Assembly: GCA_016711295.1 (NCBI GenBank)
Contig: JADJTE010000010.1
Location: 62,001-126,000 of the forward strand
From: Sphingobacteriales bacterium
GTDB taxonomy: Bacteria; Bacteroidota; Bacteroidia; Chitinophagales; UBA2359
Direction: 5' to 3'
Length of the DNA: 64,000 bases
Positions 1 to 10,999 of this stretch are shown here, piece after piece (positions within the stretch are counted from its first letter, which is position 1; every line of letters starts with the position of its first letter). The position numbers and the translations under genes are program-made. The notes below the pieces were generated by a model, which saw nothing but the letters and a program-made list of their open reading frames with translations, was not told the DNA's origin and made no database searches.

Positions 1-1166
1 TCTGTTCGCCCTTGGTGCCGTCGCTATTGCGCAGCCATACGTCAAAATCGGTGGCGAGGCGGTGCGTATGTGAGCTCATTTTCCATACATGCATGGTAGA
101 CGGAAAACCGGGCAGCGGAAAAGGTAAATAGAGTGAAGTTTCGTATGTCGCTTCTACGCCGCTGCCGGGTATGCTAAGGCTGGTATAGGGCAATAGTTGA
201 GCTTTCATTTCTTGTGAGGCAGTTCCGTAGGGTTGGGTATATACATTGAGGTAGATATCGGAAGCCGTAATCGCAGTTGACGAATAGTTAATGACGTGTG
301 GATTGAGGTTGAGTACCGTACCTCCCTGCCAGCGGAATGCTGTTCCTTGGGGTAGTATATCGCTTGCCGAACCCTGATAAGCAGCTACCATATCGACACC
401 TGAAAAAAATACAGGGCGGAAACCATAAGCGGCGTTATTGGCGGTATTGGCATTATTATATTTATATAGGATAAAATGGTGCGAACTACTGCCCAAAAAT
501 ACTTCGGTTCGATTGATTTCGATACCATTAGGCAATAAGGTTTCGTATTTGGTCATATATTCCAAATTGGGTTGGTCACTACCCGTCCATGCGGGTAAGA
601 ATATGGGACCCACGTGTATCTGAAAACCTTGCGCGGGGTCGGGTGCGGGCGGGGGCGATTGTGGGTCGATAGACCAAATACCGCTACCACTATAAAATTC
701 TTCGAGCATGGCGTGGCTTACTACTCGCCTGTTGAGGGGGGCACCGTACAAAATCCATTGTCGAATGATTTCTTTTTCCACATGGGCATTGAGGTTGCGA
801 TGAATATGGGCGGGGTCTTCGGTGTCGTCTAAGGCAATATCGCCCGAAATACTCTGTCCTATCAAGCGAAACATAAAGCTACGATAGGGGTCGCCAGGGT
901 AAATGATTTTATTGTTTTTTGCCAATGCCGTGGGATTAGAGGCAGCGATATTATATACGTTATTATACACGTCCAATGATGGCAGGATACCTGCCCTTTG
1001 TAGGTTCAAACCTCCCGCGACGCTAACGTTGTTGTTGGCACGCGCCATTGGTACAACGTGTTTGGGCAATGTTATAAACCCTTGCACCCGTGTCTTCGGC
1101 ACGCAGAGAAATGACACTAAGTAAGGCTACAGCCCAGCAAAAACATTGGTAAATGATGGTTTTCAT
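1..1166 (-). CDS. Secreted cytochrome c / copper type II monooxygenase-like protein (3' end outside window, one frameshift)
   Basis: Read leftwards from an ATG at 1166, the product begins with a typical signal peptide (MKTII..., hydrophobic core, cleavage near LRAED). About 45 residues in there is C-TNGA-C just before a stop near 1025. Restoring the frame there gives a continuous protein to the window edge, and the residue after the second Cys probably becomes His, which would complete a CX4CH haem site. The next ~100 residues (GDPYRSFMFRLIGQS, EKEIIRQWILYGAP) look like a c-type cytochrome domain. The rest resembles the copper type II ascorbate-dependent monooxygenase fold, with a double-His motif (SSHHFILYKY) and an HTH motif (SSHTHRLATDF) as candidate copper ligands. 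It probably acts in the periplasm or outside the cell. The substrate is unknown. The family call is by motif recognition only, and the C-terminus is not visible. Confidence 0.55.
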
Positions 1167-2062
1167 CTTTTGAATTAATTAGGTTTAATTGGGGATTTGG
1201 ATTGGCATATTTACTAAGAGCTACCGAAACATACGAATATATTGTTGAATTAGTATATTTAAGCTACTAATTGCACAATTTTGCACTAAAAAAAACCGTA
1301 ACTATTTAGGGTATAGGGTTTTGGGTATGGGGTAATGGGCAATACTTATCTAATAATGCCTGCATATTCGATTAAAAATAGCTAAAATAGTTACAATAAA
1401 CAACTTAATTAGTTACTTTTTTAGTTATAATACTGATTTCCAGATTATTATAATTTTAATGCAAAGGCGTCCTTGTCAGGTAATAGGTTTAGATGTTGTT
1501 TCTTTTTGCACCTTTCAGGGTCGTAGTGGTTTTATTGGTTTTTCGCCATTATATCCTTCGGGATAGGCAATTAGCATATGGCATGAAGTTGAGAGATAGC
1601 AATTAATTTATTTGTTTTCACTTGAGTGTTAGTAATTATTGGACATCTGTTTGGAAGATGTAGAAGGGTGCAATAATCTGATATTAGGAGAATACGTTAG
1701 GAATGTACCTGAAATTCTTAATTAACAGTTTTGACATATCAAACGTAGCTCCTAACAAACTTGAGCCTAAAAAAGGCAGTCTAATTTTTATTTAAAAACA
1801 AGTATTCAGATTATCACAACTGTGCGTTTGCCCTAATAAATAGGAGAAACTTTTTGAATCTTTTTTAGCATAGGATGCTTGACCTACAAGACTTTTCCAT
1901 AGAACCTATTCCGCAAAATTGGGAAATATTATTTAATGATAGCGCAAATATACTTCGTTTTGGGCTAAAAAACTTCGTTTATTCTAAAAAATATTATTAG
2001 GGCGTATATAGCTATGCAAGATGCCGAGTTTAGCCTTACCTTTGTTGTTACAAAAAACAATT
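1167..2062. other. Long AT-rich intergenic region without genes
   Basis: I see no convincing coding sequence in these ~900 bases on either strand. They hold one copy of a dispersed intergenic repeat (1299-1386) and a decayed-looking stretch around 1500-1570 with a small TATCC/GGATA hairpin. A minus-strand TATATTTG lies near 1945, but it is about 780 bases from the next leftward gene. No clear -7 element precedes the helicase gene. Confidence 0.5.
1299..1386 (+). repeat. Dispersed intergenic repeat, copy A
   Basis: This GT-rich block (aactatttagggtata..., then TAATAATGCCTG, then an AAATAGCTA end) matches 13848-13927 over about 75 bases with scattered differences. Its first part also matches 50381-50420 on the opposite strand. 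All three copies lie in gene-free DNA. Confidence 0.6.
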
Positions 2063-4002
2063 ATGGTGATAGAAGAATTGCAGCACCTATACAGCCTCAT
2101 TCAGTTGGAACGCCGAGAAGAAATGCGCCGTTACGAAGATTTGCTCAAAAATAGTTCTATTGCTCAACGACGGGATAATGGCGTTACGTGGTATCCCGTA
2201 GCCATTACAGCCGAAGAGATAGGTATTGGCGGTCAATTGCAAATAGACTTAGAGCCAACAGTAGCGCAAAATGCCGCCCATCTGTTTCAGTCGGGGCAGA
2301 CAGCGGCTTTGTTTAGCAATGCCTATTCGGACGACCGACCCATGCTGCAAGGCGTAGTAGCAAGAGTCGGCAAAAATACTATTCGCTTGGCATTAAACGT
2401 AGAGGAACTGCCCGATTGGGTAACAGACGGTAAATTGGGCTTGGATTTGCTGCATAACGAAACTACCTTTTCGCGAAATGGAGGCAGCACTCAAACGCTT
2501 GATAGCCGTCAAATCGGGTACGCGTTTGGCAGAGCTACGCGATACCTTGTTAGGGCAACGCCAAGCCGATTTTCGCAACAGCACCCAAGCTATCGCCGTA
2601 CCCACGCTCAACGAATCGCAGAACGCCGCCTTAGCCCAGATAGCCGCTGCCCAAGACATAGCCATTATCCATGGTCCCCCTGGCACAGGCAAAACTACTA
2701 CCCTTGTAGCCGCCATACGCCAAGCGGTAGAGCGCGACAAACAGGTCTTGGTTTGCGCACCAAGCAATACCGCCACCGATTTGTTGGCACAAAATTAGCT
2801 GCTTTGAGCCTAGATGTATTGCGCATAGGACATACGGCACGCTTAGACGAAACGCTAATCCCTTATTCGCTCGATGCCCAAATAGCACAGCACCCCGATA
2901 CCAAAAACCTCAAAAAACTGTATCGCTATGCCCAAGAGTTGCGCCAGAAAGCGATGAAATATCGCCGCAGTTTTGGGGGTGAAGAACGCCGAGAGCGGCA
3001 AAGCCTCTTGGACGAAGCGCGTACTACATTGGATTATGCCAGGCAAATAGAAAAAAATATACTACAAACCGTAGTGGACAATGCCCAAGTATTGTGTTGT
3101 ACGCTGGTATCGGCGGCGCAAGGTTTGCTGGCTTCGCGGCAGTTTGGTACTGTATTTATAGACGAAGCCGCCCAAGCCTTAGAACCCGCCACTTGGATAC
3201 CCATTTTGTTGGCAAAGCGTGTAGTATTGGCAGGCGACCATTGCCAATTGCCGCCGACCGTAAAGTCGATAGAAGCGCAAACGCGAGGCTTAGGCGTATC
3301 GTTGTTTGAAAATGTATAGCCCGACAGCCCGCCGTAGCTACTATGCTCGACATGCAATACCGCATGAACGAGCGCATTATGAACTTTGCCAACCGCAAAT
3401 TTTACCATAGCCAATTGCAAGCTCACCCCGACGTAGCACAACATAGCTTAGATATTTCGGACACCGACGACGCAATACTTGCCGAGCCGCTGACACTAAT
3501 AGACACCGCGGGTTGTGGATTTGTCGAGCAACAAAACCCCCAAACCCTGAGCCTCAGCAATCCCGCCGAAGCCGATTTGTTATTGCGCTATATAGCACAA
3601 CTATTTTCCCACCTCGCCTTGTCGCAACCCGAACAAGCGGGTTTGGTAAATGTGGGCATTATTGCGCCCTATAAAGAGCAAAGCATCTATATCGCCGAGC
3701 AATTGCCCCATTACGAGGCACTCACACCTTATTTAACCCAAATTAGCGTCAATACAGTCGATGGATTTCAGGGGCAAGAACGCGATATTATCGCCATTAG
3801 CCTAACGCGCAGCAATGAAGACGGTATAGTAGGTTTTTAGCCGATAGCGCCGTATGAACGGAACGATGACTCCGCCCGAAAAAAATTGCTCATTGTAGGG
3901 GATAGCAGTACTATTGCCCAACACCCTTTTTATAATGACCTCATCGACTATGCCGAACAAATAGGGTCTTACCACAGTGCTTGGGAATTTTTGGATTATT
4001 AG
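2063..4002 (+). CDS. Superfamily 1 DNA/RNA helicase (IGHMBP2/UPF1-like AAA_11-AAA_12), frameshifted
   Basis: The helicase motifs appear in order across three reading frames: Walker A GPPGTGKTT (~2673-2699), Q-type CAPSNTATD, motif II FIDEAAQALEP (~3155-3187), motif III LAGDHCQLPPTV, motif IV QYRMNERIM (~3355), and motif V DGFQGQERDII (~3760). Frame changes occur near 2470, 2795 and 3320, and at least two more fall in 3840-3890, where motif VI (about NVAMTRARKKLLIVGD) can be rebuilt. The joined length of ~645 residues fits the family of ATP-dependent 5'-3' helicases with an N-terminal beta-barrel. The start MVIEELQHLY at 2063 is preferred over 2021 because the upstream residues look untranslated. 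The many frame changes are shared with neighbouring genes and look like sequence errors, not decay, since every motif is conserved. Confidence 0.85.
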
Positions 4003-4006
4003 GATA

Positions 4007-4477
4007 TTATTTGGCTGATGACTTGGTATAACCGCGCAACTTTTGAAATACTCCTACGGTTTTATCCTTTTTTTCTCCAAACATTTGCCCATTTCGCCGC
4101 GAATATTGCTGAGGCTCTTGGCGGTTTCGGCTATCATGCGCGTGCGGTTGCCCTGCATGAGGCTGATTTGTTCAGGGCGAAAACGCGACTGAAAATCGTG
4201 GTATGCAGGCACAATGGCACACCGACAGCGCAGGCTTTCGAGTTGAGCGGGAGGGCAGTGCTTTGCCATCAGCTCGGTGATGGTGGTATTCTGGAATAAG
4301 GTTTCTACGCCTAAGTCAGCACTTTCAACAACTGTTTTGCCCGACCAGAAATAGTATATCGCTCCCACAACAGCAAGAACAAATATCAGGCGAAAAAATG
4401 GTACGCGCCACGCTCATAAACAATATAATGCCAATGGCATCAGCAATTGCCAACAAAACTATTTCGGTTGTGCTCAT
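4007..4477 (-). CDS. Small membrane-anchored protein of unknown function, frameshifted
   Basis: From MSTTEIVLLAIADAIG the N-terminal ~55 residues form two hydrophobic segments (the second, ILFMSVA..VVGAIYYFW, rebuilt across a break near 4385). A soluble, charged helical tail follows. A run of seven A residues near 4075 appears to hide one more break: in the corrected frame the protein ends GVFQKLRGYTKSSAK at 4007 instead of KKRIKP at 4054. I do not recognise the family. It lies convergent to the helicase and just downstream of metH on the same strand, about 90 bases from its stop, so co-transcription with metH is possible. Confidence 0.5.
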
Positions 4478-4564
4478 AAATGGGCGAGGCTTAGGCGCAC
4501 GATATACATGCGATTTTGGGTGAAAATATATTTGTTCGAGGGTTGTTTGATGCAATAAAACAGC

Positions 4565-7221
4565 CTATAAATTGGGCTGCAACCAGCGCGTCATTTCGGT
4601 TATTGACATTCCTTTTCGCCGTGCGATGTCGGCTACTTGTTCATCGGTGATTTGTCCCACGGGAAAATATTTCGATTCGGGGTGGCTGAAATACCAACCC
4701 GATACCGACGCGCGGGATACATAGCGCAATTGGCGGTCAGTTGCATATCGGTATTGCGCTCTACATCTAAGAGTTGCCACAAGAGGCGTTTCTCGGTATG
4801 GTCGGGGCAGGCAGGATAGCCTGGCGCGGGGCGTATGCCCGTATATTGCTCGGCAATCAGAGCACTATTGTCTAATTGTTCATTAGGGGCATAAGCCCAA
4901 AGTTCGGTGCGCACCTTTTCGTGCAAATATTCGGCAAAGGCTTCGGCGAGGCGGTCGGCAAGGGCTTTTAGCAATATAGCAGAATAGTCGTCGTGTTGTG
5001 TTTGGAATTGTGCCAAATATGTTTCGATGCCGATGCCCGCTGTCAGGGCAAAAGCACCTACGTAGTCTTGTTTGCCGCTTGTGTATGGAGCCACAAAATC
5101 GGACAAACAACGATTGGGCAAGCCTTCGGCGCGTTTGCTTTGTTGGCGTAGGTGATGTAGGCGCGTCGTTTGTTGGGGGCGCGGTTTGTAATATTAGTTC
5201 GTCGCCGTCGTCTTGCGCAGCAAACAATCCAACAACAGCGCGGGCTTGTAGCCATTGCTCGGCTATTATTCGCTTCAAGAGTTGTTGAGCATCGTTATAG
5301 AGTTGTTGGGCTTCGTTGCCTACGATAGGGTCAGTTAAGATAGCGGGATATTTGCCTGCCAATTGCCAAGTTTGGAAGAATGGTGTCCAGTCGATATAAG
5401 GTACCAATTGGCTCAGGTCTTGTTGTTTGAATACATGAATACCTAATTGTTTGGGTTGGGGCGGTGTATAATTATCCCAATCAATATGCGTTTTATTAGC
5501 ACGAGCTTCGGCTAAGGATAGCAGGGTTTTATGGCTTTTTTTGTTCAAAAAGCGGTCGTAGATAGTGGCATATCGGGCTTTGGTTTCTGCTACGAAAGCA
5601 TCGTATTGCGACTTACTCAACAGGCTATTTACGACGGGTACGCTGCGGCTGGCATCGAGCACGTGTATGACGGGCCTGAATATTGCGGGGCAATTTTGAC
5701 GGCGGTATGTGTTTGGCTTGTAGTAGCGCCGCCTATCAATAGCGGGAGTTCGAAGCCTTGTCGCTGCATTTCGGCTGCTACGTCTGCCATTTCGTCTAAG
5801 GAAGGCGTAATCAAGCCACTTAGCCCGATAATATCGACTTGGTGTTGGCGGGCGGCTGCCAAAATTTTGTCTGCTGGCACCATTACACCCAAATCAATGA
5901 CTTCATAATTATTGCATGCCAATACTACGCCGACGATATTTTTGCCTATATCATGCACATCGCCTTTGACGGTAGCTAACAAAATTTTCCCTTGTGCTTG
6001 GGTGGCATTTTGGGCTTTTTCGGCTTCTAAATAGGGTTGCAGATAAGCAACGGAGCGTTTCATAACCCGTGCACTTTTGACCACTTGGGGCAAAAACATC
6101 TTGCCCGCCCCAAACAGATCGCCTACGACGTTCATGCCGTCCATGAGCGGACCTTCGATGACAGCAATGGGTTTGCCCAACAATTGTAGTGCTTCTTCGG
6201 TATCGATATCTACATAGTCGGTAATACCTTTAATTAGAGCATGTTGCAGTCGTTCGGCTACGCTTGTTTGCCGCCACGCCTCGTCTTTTACTATGGTTTT
6301 ACCTTTGCTCTTGATGGCTTCGGCATATTCGAGCAGGCGGTCGGCGGCTTGGGCATGTCGGTTCAGGATAACATCTTCGCATAATTGGCGGAGTGTGGGG
6401 TTTATCTCGTCATACACTTCTATCATGCCCGCATTGACGATACCCATATCCATACCCGCGCTGATGGCGTGGTATAGAAATACCGAGTGCATCGCTTCGC
6501 GCACGTGGTCGTTGCCTCGAAAAGAAAAGGACAGGTTGCTCACGCCGCCGCTTACCTTTACCAAGGGCATCAATTGTTTGATTTGGCGGGTGGCATCGAT
6601 AAAGTCGACACGCGTAGTTGTTATGCTCTTCTATGCCTGTGGCTATGGCAAATACGTTGGGGTCGAAAATGATGTCTTGTGGTGGAGCGCGAGCCGCTCG
6701 GTCAACAACTGGTAGGCGCTTGGCAGATGCTCACCTTACGAGCAACCGTGTCGGCTTGCCCTTGCTCGTCAAAAGCCATTACCACAACAGCCGCCCGTAG
6801 CGGCGCACTTTTTTTCCTGTGCTATAAATGGGGCTTCGCCTTCTTTGAGCGAAATAGAATTGACGATGCCTTTGCCTTGCAAACACTTTAAACCCGCCTC
6901 AATGACGCTCCACTTAGAGCTGTCTATCATAATCGGGATACGCGCAATATCGGGTTCAGATGCGATGAGGCTCAGAAAATGAGTCATCGCGGCTTCGCTA
7001 TCGAGCATTGCCTCGTCCATATCTACATCAAGTACTTGCGCTCCATTTTCGACTTGTTGTCGGGCTACGGCGAGGGCTTCGTCGAAGCGTTCTTCCTTGA
7101 CGAGGCGGGCAAATTGGCGGCTGCCCGTTACATTGGTGCGCTCGCCGATATTGACAAAATTGCTGCCAGGAAATACCGTAAAGGCTTCTAATCCGCTCAG
7201 GCGGAGCAGGGGAGTAGACAT
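4565..7221 (-). CDS. metH: Cobalamin-dependent methionine synthase, pterin to reactivation domains (MetH, no homocysteine domain), frameshifted
   Basis: MetH transfers the methyl group of methyltetrahydrofolate to cob(I)alamin and on to homocysteine. The start (MSTPLLRLSG, then FVNIGERTNVTGSRQF) is the pterin-binding domain, so the ~350-residue N-terminal homocysteine domain is absent. In Bacteroidota it is commonly a separate protein. Next come the B12 cap and B12-binding domain with DVHDIGKN (the His ligand of cobalt) and GLSGLITPSLDEM, then the AdoMet reactivation domain (GIRPAPGYPACPDHTEK, ASVSGWYFSHPESKYF). The joined length is ~885 residues. Frame breaks lie near 6600-6770, 5640, 5130 and 4720, but all domains are intact. 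A TACTTTTG element at 7429-7436 implies a leader of ~200 bases in which I recognise no B12 or SAM riboswitch. Confidence 0.93.
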
Positions 7222-7428
7222 AATAAGGCTTATTAGTTTTGGATTAGACTTATAGCGGTTTTAGCATAAAATACATTTTTGAGCATATAAAAGACATAAT
7301 GCAGTTATTGCCCAAAATTGCTACCAATAAAAACGATAGGCCGCTCTAAGTTTAATGATGGTGAAGAAATTAGAAACAACTATTGCCAAACGCACTAAAC
7401 AATAAGCAAATCCGTGTATTTAGCGGGG

Positions 7429-7436
7429 CAAAAGTA
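7429..7436 (-). promoter_or_regulatory. Bacteroidota -7 promoter element for metH
   Basis: TACTTTTG on the minus strand matches the Bacteroidota -7 consensus TAnnTTTG. It would start transcription near 7422, about 200 bases before the metH ATG. Confidence 0.5.
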
Positions 7437-7537
7437 CGGTGTTTATGGGACAAATGCGAGGTATTGCCCGAAAATAATGCACTGCCGTCCTTGAACGGAG
7501 CAATCAAGCAATAATTTTGGCATAATAAGGCGGTATT

Positions 7538-7565
7538 CGGGCAAAACTGCTTACCTTTTTGCCCG
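7538..7565. repeat. 9-bp inverted repeat upstream of the E1 beta gene
   Basis: CGGGCAAAA at 7538-7546 and TTTTGCCCG at 7557-7565 are perfect complements separated by 10 bases. They end 45 bases before the E1 beta ATG and surround a promoter-like TTACCTTTTTG. It could be an operator or a hairpin. Confidence 0.4.
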
Positions 7566-7610
7566 CTTTATTTCATCACTAAATATATACCCATACCCTC
7601 TAAAACTATC

Positions 7611-8595
7611 ATGCGAGAAATAAGATTCAGAGATGCCGTGCGCGAAGCTATGACCGAAGAAATGCGCCGCGACGAGCGCGTATTTTTGATGGGCGAAGAA
7701 GTTGCCGAATATGACGGAGCTTACAAAGTAAGTCAAGGTATGCTTAAAGAATTTGGACCTAAGCGCGTTATTGATACGCCTATTTCCGAATTGGGTTTTA
7801 CAGGGCTTTGCGTAGGGGCTGCCATGAATGGGCTGCGTCCTATCGTAGAGTTTATGACTTGGAATTTTGCGGTCTTGGCATTTGACCAAATTGTCAATTC
7901 GGCTGCCAAAACCTTGTCTATGTCGGCGGGGCAATTTTCTTGTCCTATTGTCTTTCGCGACCTACACAGGCGTAGCAGGGCAATTAGCTGCCCAACACGG
8001 GCAGACCTTTGAAAGTTGGTTGGGCAATACACCAGGTTTGAAGGTGGTATCGGTATCAACGCCCTACGACGCTAAGGGTTTGCTCAAAGCCGCTATCCGC
8101 GACGACGACCCCGTATTGGTGATGGAATCAGAAAAAATGTACTCCGATTTGGGCACTGTCCCCGAAGCCGAATACCTAATACCTATTGGCAAAGCCGATA
8201 TCAAACGTGCGGGTACGGATATTACTTTGGTAGCATTTAACAAAATGGTACACGTATCGCTCGAAGCCGCCGCCGAATTAGCCAAAGAGGGCATTAGTGC
8301 CGAAGTGATAGACCTGCGCACCATTCGCCCGATGGACATAGCTACGCTCGTACAATCGGTCAAAAAAACCAACCGCATGGTAGTGGTCGAAGAGGCTTGG
8401 CCCTTCGCGTCGGTATCGTCCGAAATTGCCTATAATGTCCAACGCCGCGCCTTTGATTACCTCGACGCACCCGTCGTGCGCGTCAATGGTGCAGATGTGC
8501 CCATTCCTTATGCAGGCAATTTGGTCGATGGATTTATGCCCAACGCCGCCAAAGTGGTCAAAGCAGCTAAGGAAGTTATGTATTTGAAAAAATAG
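7611..8595 (+). CDS. pdhB: Pyruvate/2-oxo-acid dehydrogenase E1 component, beta subunit, one frameshift
   Basis: This is the beta subunit of the thiamine-diphosphate E1 enzyme that decarboxylates pyruvate (or a branched 2-oxo acid) and passes the acyl group to E2. The start MREIRFRDAVREAMTEEM, the GEEVAEYDGAYKVSQG segment, ISELGFTG, the STPYDAKGLLKAAIRDDDPV block and the C-terminal VPIPYAGNLVDGFMPNA are all typical. The rebuilt length of ~327 residues is normal. The frame changes at about 7960-7980 (the PNGVAGQLAAQH region), where CPIVFR in one frame is followed by AGQLAAQH in another. No alpha subunit or E2 gene is adjacent. Two alpha/beta-fused E1 genes lie 10 and 15 kb away. Confidence 0.88.
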
Positions 8596-8640
8596 TTACG
8601 ACTATCTATGCAGTTTCGTCGCTCAGTTATTTGCACTTAC

Positions 8641-9762
8641 CTAAGCACTACGCTTGCGGTAGTTGAGTATAGCCAGACTATTAAACACAAGGGCGAAACC
8701 TATCATTTTGTAAAAATCGGGTAATAAATCGGTAAAGGTACTGCCTTTGATAAATACGGCTCTAATGACTTTGATAAAATAAGCGGGCGGGTTAAACGAG
8801 GCTATCCATTGCGCCCAAGTAGGCATACTTTCAATAGGGGTGTATAAGCCGCCCATTAAGATAAAAACCATCATAAAGAAAAATGAAAATAGCGTAGCTT
8901 GCTGCTGTGTGTCGGCAAAGGTAGAGATGAGCAGCCCTATGCCCAATACGCTCAACAAATAGATAGCAGAGAAAATGTAAATTGTCCAATAAGAGCCAAT
9001 AGGTACAATGCCAAATACAGTATAAGCCACTATATTGCCTATCGTAATAGAAATTAAGCCCAAGACCCAGAAAGGAATAAGTTTGCCCAGAATAAACTCG
9101 TGCTTTTTGAGTGGGCTTACGTTCAATTGTTCTATTGTACCGGCTTCTTTTTCGGCTACTATATTGAGGGCTGCCATAAAACTGCCGACCATCGTAACCA
9201 AAATAGCCAAAATGCCGGGCACCATAAATAAATGGTAATCAAAATAGGGATTGTACCAACTTGACGATACAACCTCGATGCGTGGCATTTGACCATATTG
9301 CGGCACGGTGAGCCATTCGCTGCGGATATTGGCATTGAAATCAGCGATGATTTGAGCGGCGTAGGCTGTGCCCAAGCCTGCCCGAACGCCATTAACCGCG
9401 TCAGCAGCCAAATGTATGGTAGTCTGCTGCTCACGGACGAGGTCGCGCTCAAACCCTGCGGGTATGGTCAAGATGATGTCGGTTTGGCTATTGCCTATGG
9501 TGTTTAGCGATTGTGCGTAGGACGTACCGTATTCGACCAAGCGGAAATAGCCCGTAGCGGTCATTTTTTCGACCAAGCGACGCGCATAGTCGCTATGGTC
9601 TAAATCAACCACGCTGAACGATATATTCTTTATTTCGTAGTCGGCAGCAAAGGGTATAAGTATGAGTTGGATGATGGGCATCATCAAAATCAGGCGCAAA
9701 ATAGTGGGGTTGCGAAAGATTTGGCGAAACTCTTTTTGCAATAAAATAAATAAATTATGCAT
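8641..9762 (-). CDS. ABC-2 type multidrug/export permease (YbhR-like)
   Basis: This 373-residue protein has one N-terminal membrane helix (LILMMPIIQLILIPF), a ~150-residue extracytoplasmic domain, and five C-terminal helices from about residue 190 (LFMVPGILAILVTMVGSFM onward). The conserved EKEAGTIEQLNVSPL loop of ABC-2 permeases contacts the ATPases. It is the last gene of the leftward seven-gene operon. Its start lies 87 bases after the preceding permease. Like YbhS/YbhR of Escherichia coli, the pair should form the heterodimeric membrane channel of a drug or lipophile exporter. The reading frame is uninterrupted. The substrate is unknown. Confidence 0.88.
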   Translation of the reverse strand: MHNLFILLQKEFRQIFRNPTILRLILMMPIIQLILIPFAADYEIKNISFSVVDLDHSDYARRLVEKMTATGYFRLVEYGTSYAQSLNTIGNSQTDIILTIPAGFERDLVREQQTTIHLAADAVNGVRAGLGTAYAAQIIADFNANIRSEWLTVPQYGQMPRIEVVSSSWYNPYFDYHLFMVPGILAILVTMVGSFMAALNIVAEKEAGTIEQLNVSPLKKHEFILGKLIPFWVLGLISITIGNIVAYTVFGIVPIGSYWTIYIFSAIYLLSVLGIGLLISTFADTQQQATLFSFFFMMVFILMGGLYTPIESMPTWAQWIASFNPPAYFIKVIRAVFIKGSTFTDLLPDFYKMIGFALVFNSLAILNYRKRSA

Positions 9763-9849
9763 AAACGAGCGATATTGAGTGGGCTTGCCCCGCGGTAGGG
9801 CAGAGGTGGTATTGGATAGTTGGAAATTTTTTTTTGGGTTTTATCTGCC

Positions 9850-10957
9850 TCATTCTAAGCGCACTTTGAACGTTTTGATGGCTATGGTCAAAAAGACTAC
9901 CGTCATCAGTCCCAAAATAATAGTTTGTTGATAGACAAAGGAAAATCCTAAACCCTTTACCATAATGTTTTTGACAATATTATAATACCATTTTGTCGGT
10001 ACGATATTGCTCATAATCTGCATGATTTTGGGCATATTTTCTATGGGAAACATAAAGCCGCTGAAAACAAGCGAGGGCATGAGCATTCCTACTAATGAGA
10101 TGAACATAGCTATTTGCTGCGACGAAACCAAGGACGAAATGAGCAAACCCAACGACAATGTAGTGATGATAAACAACATGCTTTCTGCTAACAGCAAGGG
10201 CAGGCTGCCGCGCAGGGGCATGTCCAATACGGTATGTGCCATCAGCAGAATAATCAATACATCGACAAAGCATAATACCATATAGGGCACAGCTTTTGCT
10301 CAGTACAACCAATAGGGGGCGCATCGGCGATACGAGTAATATCTCCATCGTGCCATTTTCTTTTTCGCGCACTATCGATACAGAAGTCATCATAGCTCCT
10401 AAGAGCATGAGGATAAGCGTCATAACACCTGGTACAAAATTGAACGAACTCTGCAATTGTGGGTTGTAGAGCATTCGCGTTTCGATATTGATGGTATAGG
10501 GCAGGTTTTGCCTTTTGACCAACTCGGCTTGGTAATCGAGGATGATAGCAGTGGCGTAGTTAATGATGATATTGGCAGTATTGGGGTCAGACGCATCGCC
10601 GATGAGCCTTACTTGGGCATTGCGGCTATGCGCCAAATCGTCGGCGAGGCGGGCAGGAAAAATGGCTACTAAACGGGCTTTGCCTTGCTCGAAACTATTG
10701 GCTCTATCGCGCTCGCTGTGCAGGTAGTCCGATACGGTGAAGTAGCGACTGCTTTCGAGGCGGTTGGCGAGGTGTCGGCTGCTTTCGTCTTGGGCATAGT
10801 CGAGTATAGCGACGTTAGAGTTTTTGACTTCGTTAGACAAGGCGAAGCCAAATAGCAGCATCATCATAACGGGTAGCCCGATTAGAATGAGCATACTTCG
10901 GCGGTCGCGCAGTACGTGCCAGAATTCTTTTTTGATAAACGACCAAAAAATTTTCAT
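9850..10957 (-). CDS. ABC-2 type export permease (YbhS-like), one frameshift
   Basis: The start is MKIFWSFIKKEFWHVLRD, followed by a helix (MLILIGLPVMMMLLFGFAL), an extracytoplasmic domain, the signature loop EKENGTMEILLVSPMRP, and five C-terminal helices. The frame breaks near 10285-10300: upstream the product ends PLLVVLSKSCA, and downstream it resumes PYMVLCFVDVLIILLMAH. The joined length is ~369 residues, matching its partner permease 87 bases downstream. It starts 42 bases after the second ATPase gene. The sequence error probably removes one base; all helices are present across the two frames. Confidence 0.87.
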
Positions 10958-10999
10958 ATCTTAGATGAGGTTCGCAATGGGAGGGAGTGAGCAAGTAAT

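Larger units (their letters stand above)
7222..7610. other. Divergent intergenic region between metH and the E1 beta gene
   Basis: The left half would be the metH leader (minus strand), and the right half the upstream region of the E1 beta gene. It contains no coding sequence. Notable are the metH -7 element at 7429-7436 and a 9-bp perfect inverted repeat, CGGGCAAAA/TTTTGCCCG, at 7538-7565. Confidence 0.6.

Noticed and set aside
438..1124. Three rightward frames at the left edge
   Set aside because: They are antisense to the monooxygenase-like gene, whose protein is continuous and recognisable.
2393..2776. Leftward reading frames inside the helicase
   Set aside because: They are antisense to conserved helicase motifs and resemble no protein.
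2063..4002. Programmed frameshifting in the helicase
   Set aside because: Breaks occur in most genes at varied sequences without slippery heptamers, so assembly error explains them better.
4018..4299. Rightward 93-residue frame
   Set aside because: It is antisense to the small membrane protein gene and has no domain or promoter support.
7222..7428. Cobalamin or SAM riboswitch before metH
   Set aside because: I see no B12-box sequence and no SAM-type core helices in the leader. Only its length is unusual.
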